DNA of 64,000 bases from Lenzites betulinus. Taxonomy: Eukaryota; Basidiomycota; Agaricomycetes; Polyporales; Polyporaceae. Position 1 is the stretch's first letter. Each line of letters opens with the position of its first letter. Position numbers and translations under genes: made by a program. Positions 35,021 to 47,037 of the stretch are shown piece after piece. Location: NCBI GenBank assembly GCA_022264855.1, contig JABYQU010000015.1:186001-250000 (forward strand), written 5' to 3'. The notes below the pieces were generated by a model, which saw nothing but the letters and a program-made list of their open reading frames with translations, was not told the origin of the DNA and did not search any database.

Positions 35021-38000
35021 ATGAACATCTTCAGGAGCCGTACGTCCCCCCGCGCGAACCCGCACCGCGCCCCCCGCTGACCCCGCCGTCCCCGCTGCAG
35101 TCATCGGCAAAGTCTGGCGTGCGTCGCGCCGCTGCCTGTGCGCATATCCGCCACTCTGACATTACCGCCATCGCAGACGATCCTAACGCGGCTGAGGTCG
35201 TCAAGATCTCGGAGGGCCAGCTCTTCCTCGTCCGCTCCGGCGCTGTGCGCGGCGGGCGCGAGTGCATGTCCGTCGCTCGCTCCCTTTTTTATTGTGTCCC
35301 GAGATTGCTGAAGTCGGCGCGTATGCAGATACAATGACGCCATGGCGACTATTCGCCGGGTGCCCTCCATCGAGCACACCTTCCAGCTTGTTATCACGCG
35401 CGTATACGAGGAAGGCGACCAGGAGCTACTCGAGGACGAGGAAGAGAGTGAGTGGCTTCCGCTCCCCGTGCACCTTTGCTTGCGATCCTCAACCCCGTCC
35501 CTTTCTTCGCTGCGAATTCCTGCGCGCCCCAGCCGACGAGGAGCGCGTGTTCCTCGTCTGCGAAGAGCTCGAGTTCCGCACGGGCCTCACCGCGGACCGC
35601 GAGCCCACGTTCATCTTCCGCGACCTCCAGGGCGACCTCGACGAGCTGTACGAGTTCGTCGCCGCGGGCACGAACGAGCCGACGCGCGCGTTCTTCGAGA
35701 CGTGCATGTACCGCGCGATGTACGAGCGCAAGTACCGCGCGAGCGCGGACAACCTCGCGGACGGGGACCTCCAGGAGTTCATCTGGCAGTGCGTGCTCCT
35801 TCTATTACTGCCGCCCGCAGCGTGATTGGGTTGCGCCCGCGGTTCCTGACCGCCCTCTCTAGGCCCCCCGCGCCGAAGAAGGGCAAGGGGAAGACGACGC
35901 GGAAGGCGTCTGCGTCCCAATCGGACGACGTGCCTGCTGCAGCGGCGCTCGAGGAGCCTGCGGCGGTCGCCACTACCTCTGCGAGCCCCCCGGCGAGCCC
36001 TGTGAGGCGGAAGGTCGCGGCGTCCGACCCCAACATGCCTGCGCTCGCGACGGAGCTCGCGGAACTGCATCTGTGGGAGAAGGCGCAGAGCGTGTTCCTC
36101 AAGCAGGCTGATGTCACCGCGCGGGTGGCGCACAATCCCGCGGGGGGCAAGTACGACTACTGGCTGCTGGCGTCGACGGACGAGGGGCAGCTGCTCGCGC
36201 ACCGCATCTCGTCGGACATGAACCAGCGGTGGTCCGCGCGCGTGCTCTCGTTCACGTGGAACAACATCAGCGACAGCGGGGTCGGCAACAGCTGGTGCCT
36301 GCGGTTCGACGCGCAGGAGGCGTTTGACGAGTTCCAGAAGGCGTTCACGCGCGCGCTGTGGGAGACGATGAACCAGTGGCCATGGGAGAAGGCGAAGGTA
36401 GGCGTGCATTGGCCGCTCTCACCGGTGTGTGTCTGATCGTCCCCTGCGCAGTTTGAGGAACAGAGTTATATCATGAGCGCGAACGAAGACGTCGAGATGA
36501 AGGATGCGGAGGATGACTCTGACGAGGAAGATGCCGTGGCGGAGGAACTGGGTACTCTATTGCGGTGTTCTCGCGGCTATTCGTGTCTTGCTGACGATTC
36601 GCTGCAGATAAGAGCGACGACGAGGAAGAGGAAGAATACCCGGAGGACGACGATGAGGGACCCACGATGCCGAAAGGACGCAATAAGCAGCTCACGGTCG
36701 GTTACAAGGGCGACAGGTCGTATGTGGTGCGGGACGACAAGATCGGCGTGTTTAGCCATACAGGTCAGAATCAGGTCAAGTACTACGCGTCGATCAGCAA
36801 CGTCGCGACACCCAAGGGCAAGGTGTTCAGTCCCAAGCATGTGTGTTCACTTTCCTCGTCATACTGTAACATGCGCTGACAGAGTCCAGGTCATGCTACA
36901 CGACCAAGACACCAAGATGGTGCTCATGAACCCGGCAGAGCCGCACTCGCTCTACAACCTCGACATCGAGCGCGGCAAGGTCGTGGAGGAGTGGAAGGTG
37001 CACGACGACATCACCGTCGACGCCATCGCGCCGGACAACAAGTTCGCGCAGATGACGCCCGAGCAGACGCTCGTCGGGATCTCGCACAACGCGCTCTTCC
37101 GCGTCGACCCGCGCGTGTCCGGCACGAAGATGGTCGACGCGCAGTACAAGCAGTACGTCTCGCGCAACAAGTTCTCCTCCGTCGCGACGACCGAGGGCGG
37201 GAAGCTCGCGGTCGCGAGCGAGAAGGGCGACATCCGCCTCTTCGACGCGATCGGCAAGAACGCGAAGACGGCGCTCCCGCCGCTCGGCGACCCCATCCTG
37301 GGCGTCGACGTCACCGCGAGCGGCCGCTGGATCGTCGCGACGACGAAGACGTACCTGCTCCTCATCGACACCCTCATCGGCGAGGGCCGCTACACCGGCG
37401 CGCTCGGCTTCGACCGCAGCTTCCCCGCGACCGCGAAGCCGATCCCGCGCCGTCTGCAGCTCCGCGCGGAGCATGTCGCGTACATGGACAACACCGTGTC
37501 CTTCACGCCCGCCAGGTACGTCGTGCCTCGTTTCGTAGCAGGTTTTTCTGTCCGTGAAGACTCATTTGGCGCTCGTGTGTGTGTGCGCGGCGCAGGTTCA
37601 ACACGGGCGAGGGAAAGGAGGAGAACGCGATCGTGACCTCGACAGGCCAGTACGTCGTCGCGTGGGACTTCGGGAAGGTCAAGAAGGGCCAGCTCGACAA
37701 GTACGAGATCAAGAAGTACGTCCGTCCCCGCACGATCGTGCTCCGCGAAGCTCACGGAATTTTCTCTCCCCTCTCCCCTCTCCGCGGACCGCCAGGTACG
37801 ACCAGCACGTCGTGCAAGACAACTTCAAGTTCGGGGACGACAAGGAAATCGTACGTCCCGTGCTCGCGTTCGCCTTGGCGTGCGCCGCCCCTTCTCACGC
37901 GCGCAATTTTTTTTTGCGTCCCCGCAGATCGTGGCGCTCCAGAACGACGTGCTGGCGATCAACAAGAAGAACCTCCGGAGGCCGACGAGGGCGTCGCTCG

Positions 38001-38041
38001 CGGCCGGCACCCGCTCGAGCATCGTCAATGCCCCGTACTGA
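35021..38041 (+). CDS. VID27: VID27 family protein
   Basis: Twelve exons: 35021-35039, 35101-35118, 35177-35267, 35329-35447, 35533-35788, 35863-36397, 36452-36551, 36608-36840, 36890-37515, 37596-37715, 37796-37850, 37928-38041 (761 aa). VID27 is a conserved cytoplasmic fungal and plant protein linked in yeast to vacuole import and degradation of fructose-1,6-bisphosphatase; its biochemical role is not known. The N-terminal domain (KISEGQLFLVRSGAVRGGRE, MATIRRVPSIEHTFQLVITR) is followed by a PH-like middle (VFLKQADVTARV, WNNISD), an acidic linker, and the C-terminal beta-propeller (VMLHDQDTKMVLMNPAEPHS, GGKLAVASEKGDIRLFDAIG). The first two exons are 19 and 18 nt. Introns here are longer (54-85 nt) and more GC-rich than upstream. 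Confidence 0.92.
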
Positions 38042-38431
38042 GTGGCCGACGGTGCCAAGGCCCCCACGCGGGGCGAAATGTCGGAGATCCGCTGCGAGAA
38101 ACCGCGTCGGCTGAGAAGATGTTCACTCACTTGTATTATTGCTCCCCTTTCATTCACTCTTTCTCACTCTCATTCTCACTCGACTCGACTCTACGGTAAA
38201 TCTGGGGTAGCTTGCGCCGCCGCGATACCCTGCTATAGGACCGCACTCTGTATCTCTTTACGCACCTCGCCTGTACTCGCTTCACGCGCGCCGAATGGAT
38301 GACGATATGAACAATTACATTATGCTGGTGACTGCCGCCATGCTCTCAGACGCACACGCGCGCGCCCGCGGGGTGTTTAATCCAACGTTACAGATGTCGA
38401 TGAACCTCTAGACCCCAGGACTCAATACCGC

Positions 38432-39731
38432 TTACTTGTCGAGGCAGGTCGTCTCGACGATGATGCCGGTGACCCGGTAGGGGTCTGTAGGGCGCGCGAT
38501 CAGCTACATGCGCATCACGCGGAGGGGGTACAAACGTACCGATGTTGGAGGCCGGGCGACGGTCCTCGAGGTAGCCGTAGCCCTGGGCGCCGACATGGCG
38601 GGGGATACGGATGGACGCGCCACGGTTGGCGACGCCAGAGGTGAAGGTGCCGATGTGGCCAGTCTCGTGGCGGCCGGTGAGGCGGAGGTCGTTGTCCTCG
38701 CCGTAGACGGCGATGTGCTCGTTGTGCCTCTTCGCGAGCTTGGCGATGGCCTCCTCGATGTGCTTCATGCCTCCGGGCTCGCGCATCGCCTTGGTGGAGT
38801 AGTTCGTGTGGCAGCCCGCGCCGTTCCAGTCGCCGGAGAGCGGCTTGGGGTGGAAGGAGACCTTGACGCCCCACTGCTCCGCGATGCGGATGAGGAGGTA
38901 GCGCGCCATCCAGAGGTGGTCGCCCATGGAGATGCCCTCGCACGGGCCGACCTGGAACTCCCACTGGGAGGGCATAACCTCGGCGTTGATGCCAGAGATG
39001 TTGACACCGGCGTAGAGGCAGGCGCGGTAGTGCGCCTCGATCAGGTCACGCGCGAAGACCTTGCCAGCGCCTGGGAGGGAGGATATACGTCAATCATGCG
39101 CAGCCGAAGAGCGGCGGTGAGGGTGAGACGCACCTGCACCGCAGTAGTAGGGGCCCTGGGGGCCGGGGAAACCGCCCTTGGGCCACCCGTAGGGGGTGCC
39201 GTCCATGTCGAACAGGGTGTACTCCTGCTCGAGACCGAACCAGGGGATCTGCTCCTTGGCCTGCTCCATGACTTTTGCGGCATGGTGGCGGTAGTTTGTC
39301 CTGTTAGGGGTACCGTCGTTGTTGTAGCACTCGGAAAGGACAAGGATGTTGTCACCGCCGCGGAAGGGGTCCTTGAAGATGGCGCATGGCCGGAGGTAGA
39401 CATCGGAGTCCTGGCCGGGGGCCTGGTTGGTGGAAGAGCCATCGAAGTCCCAGATGCGGAGGGTTCCGATGTCGGTCACCTTCTTGGTGACGGTCTGGAA
39501 TGGAGATGAACAAATGCGCGCGATACATGTGCAGGACGAGCGTGCATACCGTGGTCTTCGAGCGGAGGCCACCATCGCCATCGATCCAGACATCTGTAGA
39601 ATTGAAGAAGGTAAGGCCACTACCCCACACTCCGATGGACGGCACATACACTCGGCCTGGATTTTTTCGCCCTGGGGGAGAGCGAGGTAGGGCGCGAGGA
39701 GATCGGGCTTGTAGGTCTGGGACGCCGACAT
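38432..39731 (-). CDS. GLN1: Glutamine synthetase
   Basis: Five exons on the minus strand: 39731-39650, 39593-39550, 39494-39134, 39070-38540, 38484-38432 (356 aa, normal for eukaryotic type II enzymes). It makes glutamine from glutamate, ammonia and ATP in the cytosol. Beta-grasp and catalytic motifs are present: [39 protein letters not shown], the [15 protein letters not shown] glutamate/ammonium loop, GRHETGHI and the ATP-site segment [13 protein letters not shown]. The last exon codes only 17 residues. Start and end agree with the family. Confidence 0.97.
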
Positions 39732-40196
39732 GGTGGAATGCAGGAGGAGGAGTGTAGGAGGAGTGGTGAGAGGATGAGGATGGACGGTCGAGTCAATTGA
39801 TTAAAGGAGGAGGAGCGGGTGTTTGTGGGTGTTTGTCTGGGGTACCCAGGGCTTATCGGGGGTGAAGCATCCGCCAAATCGGGCGATTCGAGCCATTCCA
39901 GCCGCCCTGCCTGGAGCGAGCCCAGCGGCCCGCCCTCCGCCGCCGCTGCCCAGGCCAGCGCCGCCTTCGCCACGCCCGCGCCCTCCTCCTCCTCGTCCCT
40001 CTCGCCTCTCTCCGCGCGCCGATCAGCCCTGGAGGGCTGATTCGGCGGGTGCATGCCTCACTCGACCCGCGCCGCAAGAGGTGTGCAGGAATGCCCAGCT
40101 TCAACGGAGCTTGTCTGATTGGATCCCGCTCGGCGCACTCTATTCACCCACAGGACAGTGGAGATAAGCACAGCGACGGGCGGCCGTCGCGCTTCA
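39732..40196. promoter_or_regulatory. Glutamine synthetase promoter region
   Basis: 465 nt. GC-rich, with GATAAG-type sites (for example GATAAGC at 40163 on the plus strand and CTTATC at 39852, its minus-strand form) that could bind nitrogen GATA factors; this is inference from motif and gene type. No gene. Confidence 0.4.
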
Positions 40197-41621
40197 TTAC
40201 TTCTTCCGCACAACCTTCCGCCGCCGTCCCCCCGCCATCATCGTCGCTGCCCGCGCGCTCTTCGCCCCGCCGCCCTCCTTCGGCGTCACCGTCCCGCTCC
40301 CAGGCGCATCGGACGCCGTCCCCGAGCCTCCGTCGCTCTCTTCGCCGCCCTCCTGCTCCTTCCCAGCCCCATCTATCGCCGCCTCATCGCCTCTAACCTT
40401 CTGCGCAAGTCTGGTCACAAGGCCCAGGAACCACGTCCTCTTGATCGATGGAGCCACCGCAGTGTCGCTGTCCACAGGCCACAGGCTTCCGTCGCTTTCC
40501 AGCTGACAGCAGTGTTACGACATCGGTTATTGAGGAAGCTATTGTCAGGCTACTCACAATATAGACACTGTCCCCTTCCACTACCATGTCCACCATCTTT
40601 CCTCCAATTATGTTGCCGTCTTCGTCCAGCCGAGATGCGCCGCCAAGGTTGACCCTGACCTAAAACGGAGACCCCGTCATTCCCCAAACATTCCAGTATC
40701 ACTTGACCGTGACATACCTTGCGCTGCCCTTCAACCGGTGTCATCTTCGCGCCCCATGCGGCGGCACGAGCCTGGTCCCTGATTTGTTCGACGCGTTTCA
40801 AGTCCCTATTATAGTTCATCTTCTGAACGAGGTATTGTAGCCCAGACGTCAGAATGACCAAGAACGTAAGAACAGTCTGTAGCAACAACCACCCGTGAGC
40901 AAGCGGTTACGCGGGCGCGTGAAGAGGCACAGACTTACCCCAAGCCCAGGACGGAATCTAGAATAGTAGTAGCCGGTGCCTCGCCATGTAGGGACGCCGT
41001 TCTTGTAGAAGAAGTCGTAGCTTCGCGGGGGGCAGGTCAGCGCATCGCATCACGCGACGTTCCAGCGAACGCACCGTTCGCGCTTTTCCGGGTTCCTCAG
41101 GATAGCGGCGACGACGCCGAGCCGTGCGAAACGCTCATGTGCGTTCTTCACGCCCTTGTTTTTGTCCGGGCTGTATGTGCGCGCGAAAAGTCAGATACAT
41201 CCGCAGGTGTGTGGCCATGACGGAGGACGCACTGGAGCTGCAAGCTCTTTCTCCTGTATGCCTTTGATATTTCCTGGGTAGACGCACTGGAAGGGATGTC
41301 GAGCCAGGAGTAGAATGACGTTGATTTGCCTATGCGAGACCTTCATCGTCACAGAAATGTGGACCGCGAAACACAACCGTCACTCACCCTCGGTCGCCTC
41401 TATCGCACTGACGAGGTCAAAAATCTCGTGGTCCTCCTACACAGCGACATGGTGAGCTATTACATGAAGGTTACATAGCTATATGTGTGTACCTTCGTCC
41501 AGCTATGGGGTTTGCGACGCGTGTCAGTGATGATTGCTCTTTACAGACGCAGCAGTTACACGTACGCGACTACAGCCGTTACCAGAACAGCCAAAAAGGC
41601 GATGAGATGGAACACCCTCAT
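40197..41621 (-). CDS. ERJ5: ER membrane DnaJ protein, ERJ5-like
   Basis: Nine exons on the minus strand: 41621-41560, 41512-41503, 41436-41388, 41329-41233, 41170-41075, 41020-40939, 40876-40718, 40659-40558, 40502-40197 (320 aa). A signal sequence ([16 protein letters not shown]) precedes [20 protein letters not shown] and a J domain whose HPD tripeptide codons are split by an intron (CA|C). A transmembrane segment follows ([17 protein letters not shown], about residues 133-150), then a charged cytosolic part ending in a basic tail ([11 protein letters not shown]). Erj5 is a yeast ER co-chaperone for Kar2/BiP that helps maintain folding capacity. The second exon has only 10 nt. The start is the ATG before the hydrophobic signal. 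Confidence 0.85.
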
Positions 41622-41895
41622 GGTATACGCTCCGTCGCACGATTTATGCGAGAAACGAGCGAAAAGGACGAGAAGCCGTAAGAGAGTGACGATGAACCCG
41701 GAGAAAAGCCAGTTGAGCGTGGTGTGTGGTCCTGCCACCGAGGCGGTCAGTTTCGATCATTCGTGCCCGATCTCTTCTTCACGTGGTTATCTTATCTCAG
41801 TAGTAGCGCCCACCTTCCGCCACTAATCGTGAAGTACTACTAGTACTACCACTACTAACTAGTATTGAGTGACCTCCGAGAAGCCTTGTGCTGCC

Positions 41896-44198
41896 ATGGC
41901 TCCCCGACGCAAATGCGCTGTATGCGGCTCCAAAACATGGCACAAGGAGCCGACCAGCGGTATCATCACCTGCAGCGAAGGTCACGTCCTCCTCGTGAGC
42001 CAATATCCAATACATTGACCCTCTCGCACGGCTGACAACGGCGCGATTGTGCAGAACTACCGAAATGAGACGCACGAAGTTACAGAACTTGGGGCCCATG
42101 CGGTTAGGAAGCGCACCCTCAAGTCGGGGCGAAAGAAGAAGGAACGCCAGAGCAAGGCCGATCCGAAACGTGAGCTGACCTGCTATCCAGCATTCGCTGT
42201 AAATGTCTGCATTCTAATCTATATGTAGTCTACCACGGTGAACGCGCACGCTTCCACTACTTTCAATGCCTGCAGGTCATTTTTCGCATGCAAGTCGCGG
42301 CGCTCACTCGCCTATGGGACCTCCCCCCGGAATTCGAAGTAAGTCCACGCTTTCCTGGTCTGTCTCAGTTCAGGAATATCTGATCCGTAGAAGATGGTAT
42401 GCAGAGACGTCTGGGCACTGAACTTAGCATTGCTGCCCAACCCGCCCGTACCAGAGCCGCTCTTACACGCCCAAGACGAGCTTGCAGACGAATCGCCGTC
42501 ACAGTCCGGCAGCGCTGTAGAGCCTTCAGCAGAGGCCAAAACAAGCGGAGAAAACGTCAATGAACATGATGGGGACGAATCAGCTCACCTCTCGGACTCC
42601 TCGAGCTCTTCGTCCGATTCCGAGTCCGAGTCTGAGGACTCCGAGCTTGAGGAGCTCATGCGCGAGAACTCGGAAACACCGTCCGACGAAGAGGACGAGC
42701 CCGGGAACACACCGAAAATGAAGATTCCCAGACGAACTGCTAGGAAACGGCGTACGTTTGGTCGGTACGACACGCCGGCGAGCACCGTTTCGTGTCTCGT
42801 GCTCGCGTGCTGGACGCTGCGGCTTCCGGTGATGTACAGAGACTTCACTAGGTAGGCAGGAGGAGATGCATCACCTTTGTAAGATCGTGCTAACGAATGA
42901 TAAGCTTGATAGAGAGTTATGATCTGCCCTATCTGGATCCCCTGCGGCTCCTTCCGGAAAGCCTAACGCGCCACCTCCGAAAACACACTGTGCAAGCTCT
43001 GTCTCCCCACGTATGCAATCCTATACATGATGTGGAGCCAGCTGACAGAATTCGCTGTAGCACGCACCCTCATCCCTCCACCTCCATCGTTTGACCTCCC
43101 GGTTAGCAAGGCTCATGTACTCAACGTACGACATCTACACACCGGAACTGAACGCCGCACCGATTTTATGGAAGTCAGTCCGCGCGCTGCAAGGCACTCG
43201 TAAGCATTCCGCGGGTCTACCGTCAGTTGAAACTGATACATCGCGCATGAAGCCACCCTCTATGTCTTGACGAAATCCCTGGCGCGGTTGGTGTCCATTC
43301 CGTTGACGTTGCATAGATCTCTTGCACCTGCACTCGTGCGCACTAAAAAGCGCGACCCGACGTTTCACAAGCAGGACAACGCGATTCCCGAGGTGGCCTT
43401 GGTTTCCGCGGCGATTGTGGTCATGAAGATGGTGTATGGATTGGACGGCTCACCTCGGTAGGCACTATTGCACTTCGACTGAGGAATACATATTTTGACA
43501 CTGTAATTTCAGATGTCCACAGGACGCGAACGACCCTGCATGTGCGCTCCCCGCGTTGGCTAACCTCATTGATACCATCAGGCATGTGGGGGAGGGTCCC
43601 ATGAAAAACACGTTCACATCCACAGCCCACCAGCGGTGAGCACTCTATTAATTACCGCCCATTCCTATACCTACCGGAAATATCATAGCTCGGCTCTTGA
43701 TATGGACGACCACATGATCGACGACTACTTGGAGTTCTGCGAGAAGGCTCTGCTGCCCCGGAAAGACCGACTGCCCGGTAAACACGCGTTTTCTGCTCTT
43801 TTTCCCGCGTTCGCATCGGTTGTGGCTCATCTCGATCCCCAGCACGAAATATAACAACGGACTATTTCCCCCTGGCCGAGACCGCCGCCCCGAGTTTGAC
43901 GGACGACGAAGCTGTACATCCCGGACACAGCAATGAGCCCGCCATGAACGCCCCCTCGGTAGATTGGACACCCGATGCACTCAGGCCAGGACAAGACTAT
44001 CACATTTACAACACGCAGGATATTCTGGGAACCGTGCCGGAGCATTTGGAACTCGTAGTGTCGCGCGCGGCGCAGTGGGCGGGCGTCGACGACGACTATG
44101 TCTTGGGCGTGGTGGAGCGGTTCGAGCGCCGTGTTGTTTCATGGATGGAGCGCGTGAAACGGAAGGAACGGAACGCGAGGGCCTCTGCATCGGAGTAG
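41896..44198 (+). CDS. RRN7: RNA polymerase I transcription factor RRN7 (TAF1B-like)
   Basis: Ten exons: 41896-41994, 42055-42169, 42229-42338, 42391-42851, 42905-43010, 43061-43199, 43253-43457, 43513-43635, 43689-43777, 43843-44198 (600 aa). RRN7 is the TFIIB-related subunit of the core factor that recruits polymerase I to rDNA promoters. The N-terminal zinc ribbon is CAVCG ... CSEGH (residues 8-30). A B-reader/linker and an acidic Ser/Glu/Asp insert (about residues 190-245) precede two cyclin-like folds, with STVSCLVLACWTLRLPVMYR and HAPSSLHLHRLTSRLARLMY. The exact acceptor of exon 4 is either 42390 or three codons' worth of bases later (AAG retained or not). It works in the same pathway as UTP15 at the other end of the window. 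Confidence 0.88.
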
Positions 44199-45613
44199 CG
44201 AAAGGTGTGTTCGAGTTGTGCGACCAGTTTGGTGAGCTTCAAGTTTATCAATGTATGTTTCGACGGACGATCAGTTAATTACCCCTTGTCTCGCGTGGCT
44301 GTAGCCACAGCAAATACGGCGATGTGTGCGTTTGCTCGGATGCCCATTAGCACTCCCCAGTTCACTTTCGGGCACCGCGGCAGGAGACGCCTTATCAACT
44401 ACAACACCTGCCTTTTTGGCTTGCCGCACCCCGCGTCATGGTACGCGCTTCTGATCATGATGACCAGCGTTCCTTGCACCGGTCCCGCTTCATTGCCCCA
44501 GCTCGGGCGTCGATTTCGCGTGGGCTACCCGGTCCGCCCACAGCTTCTCTTTCCCGTCGCTGCATGCTCAAAGCATAGCCGGGAGCTGTTGGGATATGGA
44601 CCCCCGAGCTGCACGAGAATGCATGTTTTACACTCGCTCTCCTTGTTCCGGGACTCGGAGCGTCTCCGAGTCGGAGTGGCAATAGATGACATTGGTTTTT
44701 GAAGACGTAAGCGCTCATTCCTGATCCCCTATAGGCTATTGTCCGACTCGGTTACTCATCCTCTCTTGCATTGCATCGGCCAGCTGATACGATTCGCTGC
44801 TAGTGGTAAACTTTCTTAAGCGCGAGACAAGGAATTTGAAACTCGCACGCCCATCCCACTCAACCGGGTTGCCTCCTGTTCTATCTGCTGTTGCCGTGTC
44901 TCGGGAGCTTTCAAATTGAAAGCCCGGCGCGCGCGCTGCTACATACCACCCTGTAGGAGAGGCGTCCGCCCAACCACGAGACTGCCGGGATGAACCAAGT
45001 CGCCCCAAGGCGGTGGCGAGCTACAACGCGAAATCTTCGATATCATGTCCAAAAACAACTACACGCGCACGCTGGACGTACCTGATGTGATTTACGTCTT
45101 GTGCCACACCATATGGGGCTCGCGCGAATGACAGGAGCTGACGATACAGGTCGGCGGAACGCCCGCCCACAGCCGAACGCACCCATATGCACAGCCGCAC
45201 ACCTCGGGGGCGCATCAAGATTGGTTATACGCCCGGCGCTTCAATACGAGACGCACCGAGTCCTCACCGCTTTCGGTGCGTTCGGCGACGCTACAACCCA
45301 ACGGCAGCGAGCCGCGTTGTTAGCGTCGGCGGGCGGGGAGATTTTCCCGGTTTCGGGCGGGGTAAGAGCGCATCACCAGCGGGCTTTCGATGGGTGGTGT
45401 TCCTGTGCTTTGCCAGTGTGAGCGTCGTGGTTTCACCAGGGCCGGATGGTGATTCTTCTGGATCTGTAAGACCCTCGGCGAACGATACCTGCTGTCATCG
45501 TTGGCGAGCACATAAAAAGGTCGTGTTCGGGACTGAGACAGGCACCCCGCTCTTCTCCCCCTTTCCTCCTTTCTCGTCTTCTCCACCTTTACGAGACCCC
45601 TTTGCCTCCTCTA
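44199..45613. other. Long intergenic region
   Basis: 1415 nt. I tried splicing the longer frames on both strands and found none that looks like a protein. The right end is the promoter of the cupin gene. Confidence 0.5.
45511..45520 (+). promoter_or_regulatory. TATA-like box of cupin gene
   Basis: CATAAAAAGG lies about 95 nt before the cupin start codon and is followed by a CT-rich leader. Confidence 0.5.
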
Positions 45614-47037
45614 ATGCCTTCTACTACTAAACTTTTCTACGCGCTCGCGCTCGCCACTGGGGCCCTCGCCCAGACCACTGCGCTAACCCCCATCCAGCAG
45701 AAGATCGCCGCTCTTCGGGATGCGCCGACTCAAGTCGACCGGATAAAGATCCTCGACGAGGACAGCGACGTGAGTGCCCTTGCGCTACCCACATCGCCAC
45801 CTGTCTGATCGTCCCGCCGCAGTTTGTCTTCAACTTCTTGAACGCTACCGCCACCAAGGGCGCGGGCGGATCCGCGGTCGGTGCCACCGTCGCGAACTTC
45901 CCCGTCCTGGTCAACAACGGTGAGGTCTTCGACACCTGTGTACGCTGCCGGCTCTGACGATCCGCCTCGCTCTCAGGTATGGCCATGACGATCGGCTTCC
46001 TGGGCGCCTGCGGCATGAACACGCCGCACACCCACCCCCGCGCCACGGAGATGCTCTACGTCGTCAACGGCTCCATCTCGAGCGGGATGATCGCAGAGAA
46101 CGGCGCGCGCTTCGTGTTCAACACCGTCCCCGCGGGCTCCGCCATGGTCTTCCCCAAGGGCTCCATCCACTTCCAGCAGAACGAGGGCTGCGGTATGTCT
46201 GCCGCGTGCGCGCTCCCCGTACTCCGCTCATCAGCCGCATGTCCCCTGCAGACCCGATCACGTTCGTCGCCGCGCTCAACCACGAGGACCCCGGCGTCGA
46301 GTCGATCGCGCAGCGCTACTTTGGCCTCCCTCCCGACGTCGTCGCCGCCTCCCTGGGTGACCTCGGCGTGCAGGAAGTCGCCGGCCTCGAAGCCATGGTA
46401 TGTCCAACCCCGCCACTCCGTCCCGCACGCACACGCTGACGCTGCCGCCCGCCCACAGATCCCCGACAACTTTGCACTCGGCACGCAGGAGTGTCTCGAC
46501 CGCTGCGGCATACAGCGCAGCATGCAGCCGACGACGCAGCGCCAGCCCCGCGTGCCCGCGAACGCGCTCCCCGGCCAGTCGAGCGCCGACTGGCCCGCGC
46601 CGTCGTCCACCGTCGTCTACAGCGGTAGCGGCAGCAGTGGTAGCGGCAGCGGCAGTGGCAGTGGCAGCGGCAGCAGCGAGTACTACGGCGGCTACAACGC
46701 GGGCAAGGCCGGCAGCGGCCCGTACCCGCGCCCGACGTCGACGCACTACTCGCGCAACACGCAGCAGACGGGCGCGCTCTTCGGCGCGGTCGCGGAGGAC
46801 GCGCAGACGGTCGCGACGAAGGGCGTCTCGCACTCGACGCTCATCGCGCTCGTCGTCGTCGTCGGCGTCATGGGCCTCGGCTACCTCGCGCTCGCGGCCG
46901 TGTACGTCGTGCACCGCCGCCGCGCGCGCAAGGAGGGCCAGGCGAACCGCTGGTACGTCCGTCCCGAGATGGCCGGCCGCGCGCTCGTGCCGACCGTCGA
47001 GGTCCACGACGAGCCCAAGTACGACCCCGCGCAGTAA
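45614..47037 (+). CDS. Germin-like cupin with C-terminal membrane anchor
   Basis: Five exons: 45614-45769, 45823-45919, 45977-46192, 46252-46397, 46459-47037 (397 aa). A signal peptide (YALALATGALA) leads to a cupin with complete germin boxes: H102, H104 and E109 in NTPHTHPRATE and H149 in PKGSIHFQQN, the four metal (normally Mn) ligands. Two cysteines (C217, C221) follow the cupin. Then come a disordered stalk with a Gly/Ser repeat (residues 260-278), one transmembrane helix (about 331-356) and a basic cytoplasmic tail (HRRRARK). Germins are oxalate oxidases or superoxide dismutases, but many cupins of this type have no known activity. The upstream CTG-type start (45602) is not needed. Confidence 0.85.

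Noticed and set aside
35489..36409. 306-codon minus-strand frame
   Set aside because: Arg/Leu-rich shadow of VID27 exons 5-6, which carry clear family motifs on the plus strand.
36896..37474. 192-codon minus-strand frame
   Set aside because: Shadow of VID27 exon 9 in GC-rich coding sequence.
44736..45008. 90-codon minus-strand frame in the RRN7-cupin gap
   Set aside because: No start context, homology or splicing partner; composition like noncoding sequence.
46276..47007. 243-codon minus-strand frame rich in Arg, Ala and Asp
   Set aside because: Antisense shadow of the cupin stalk and transmembrane exon.
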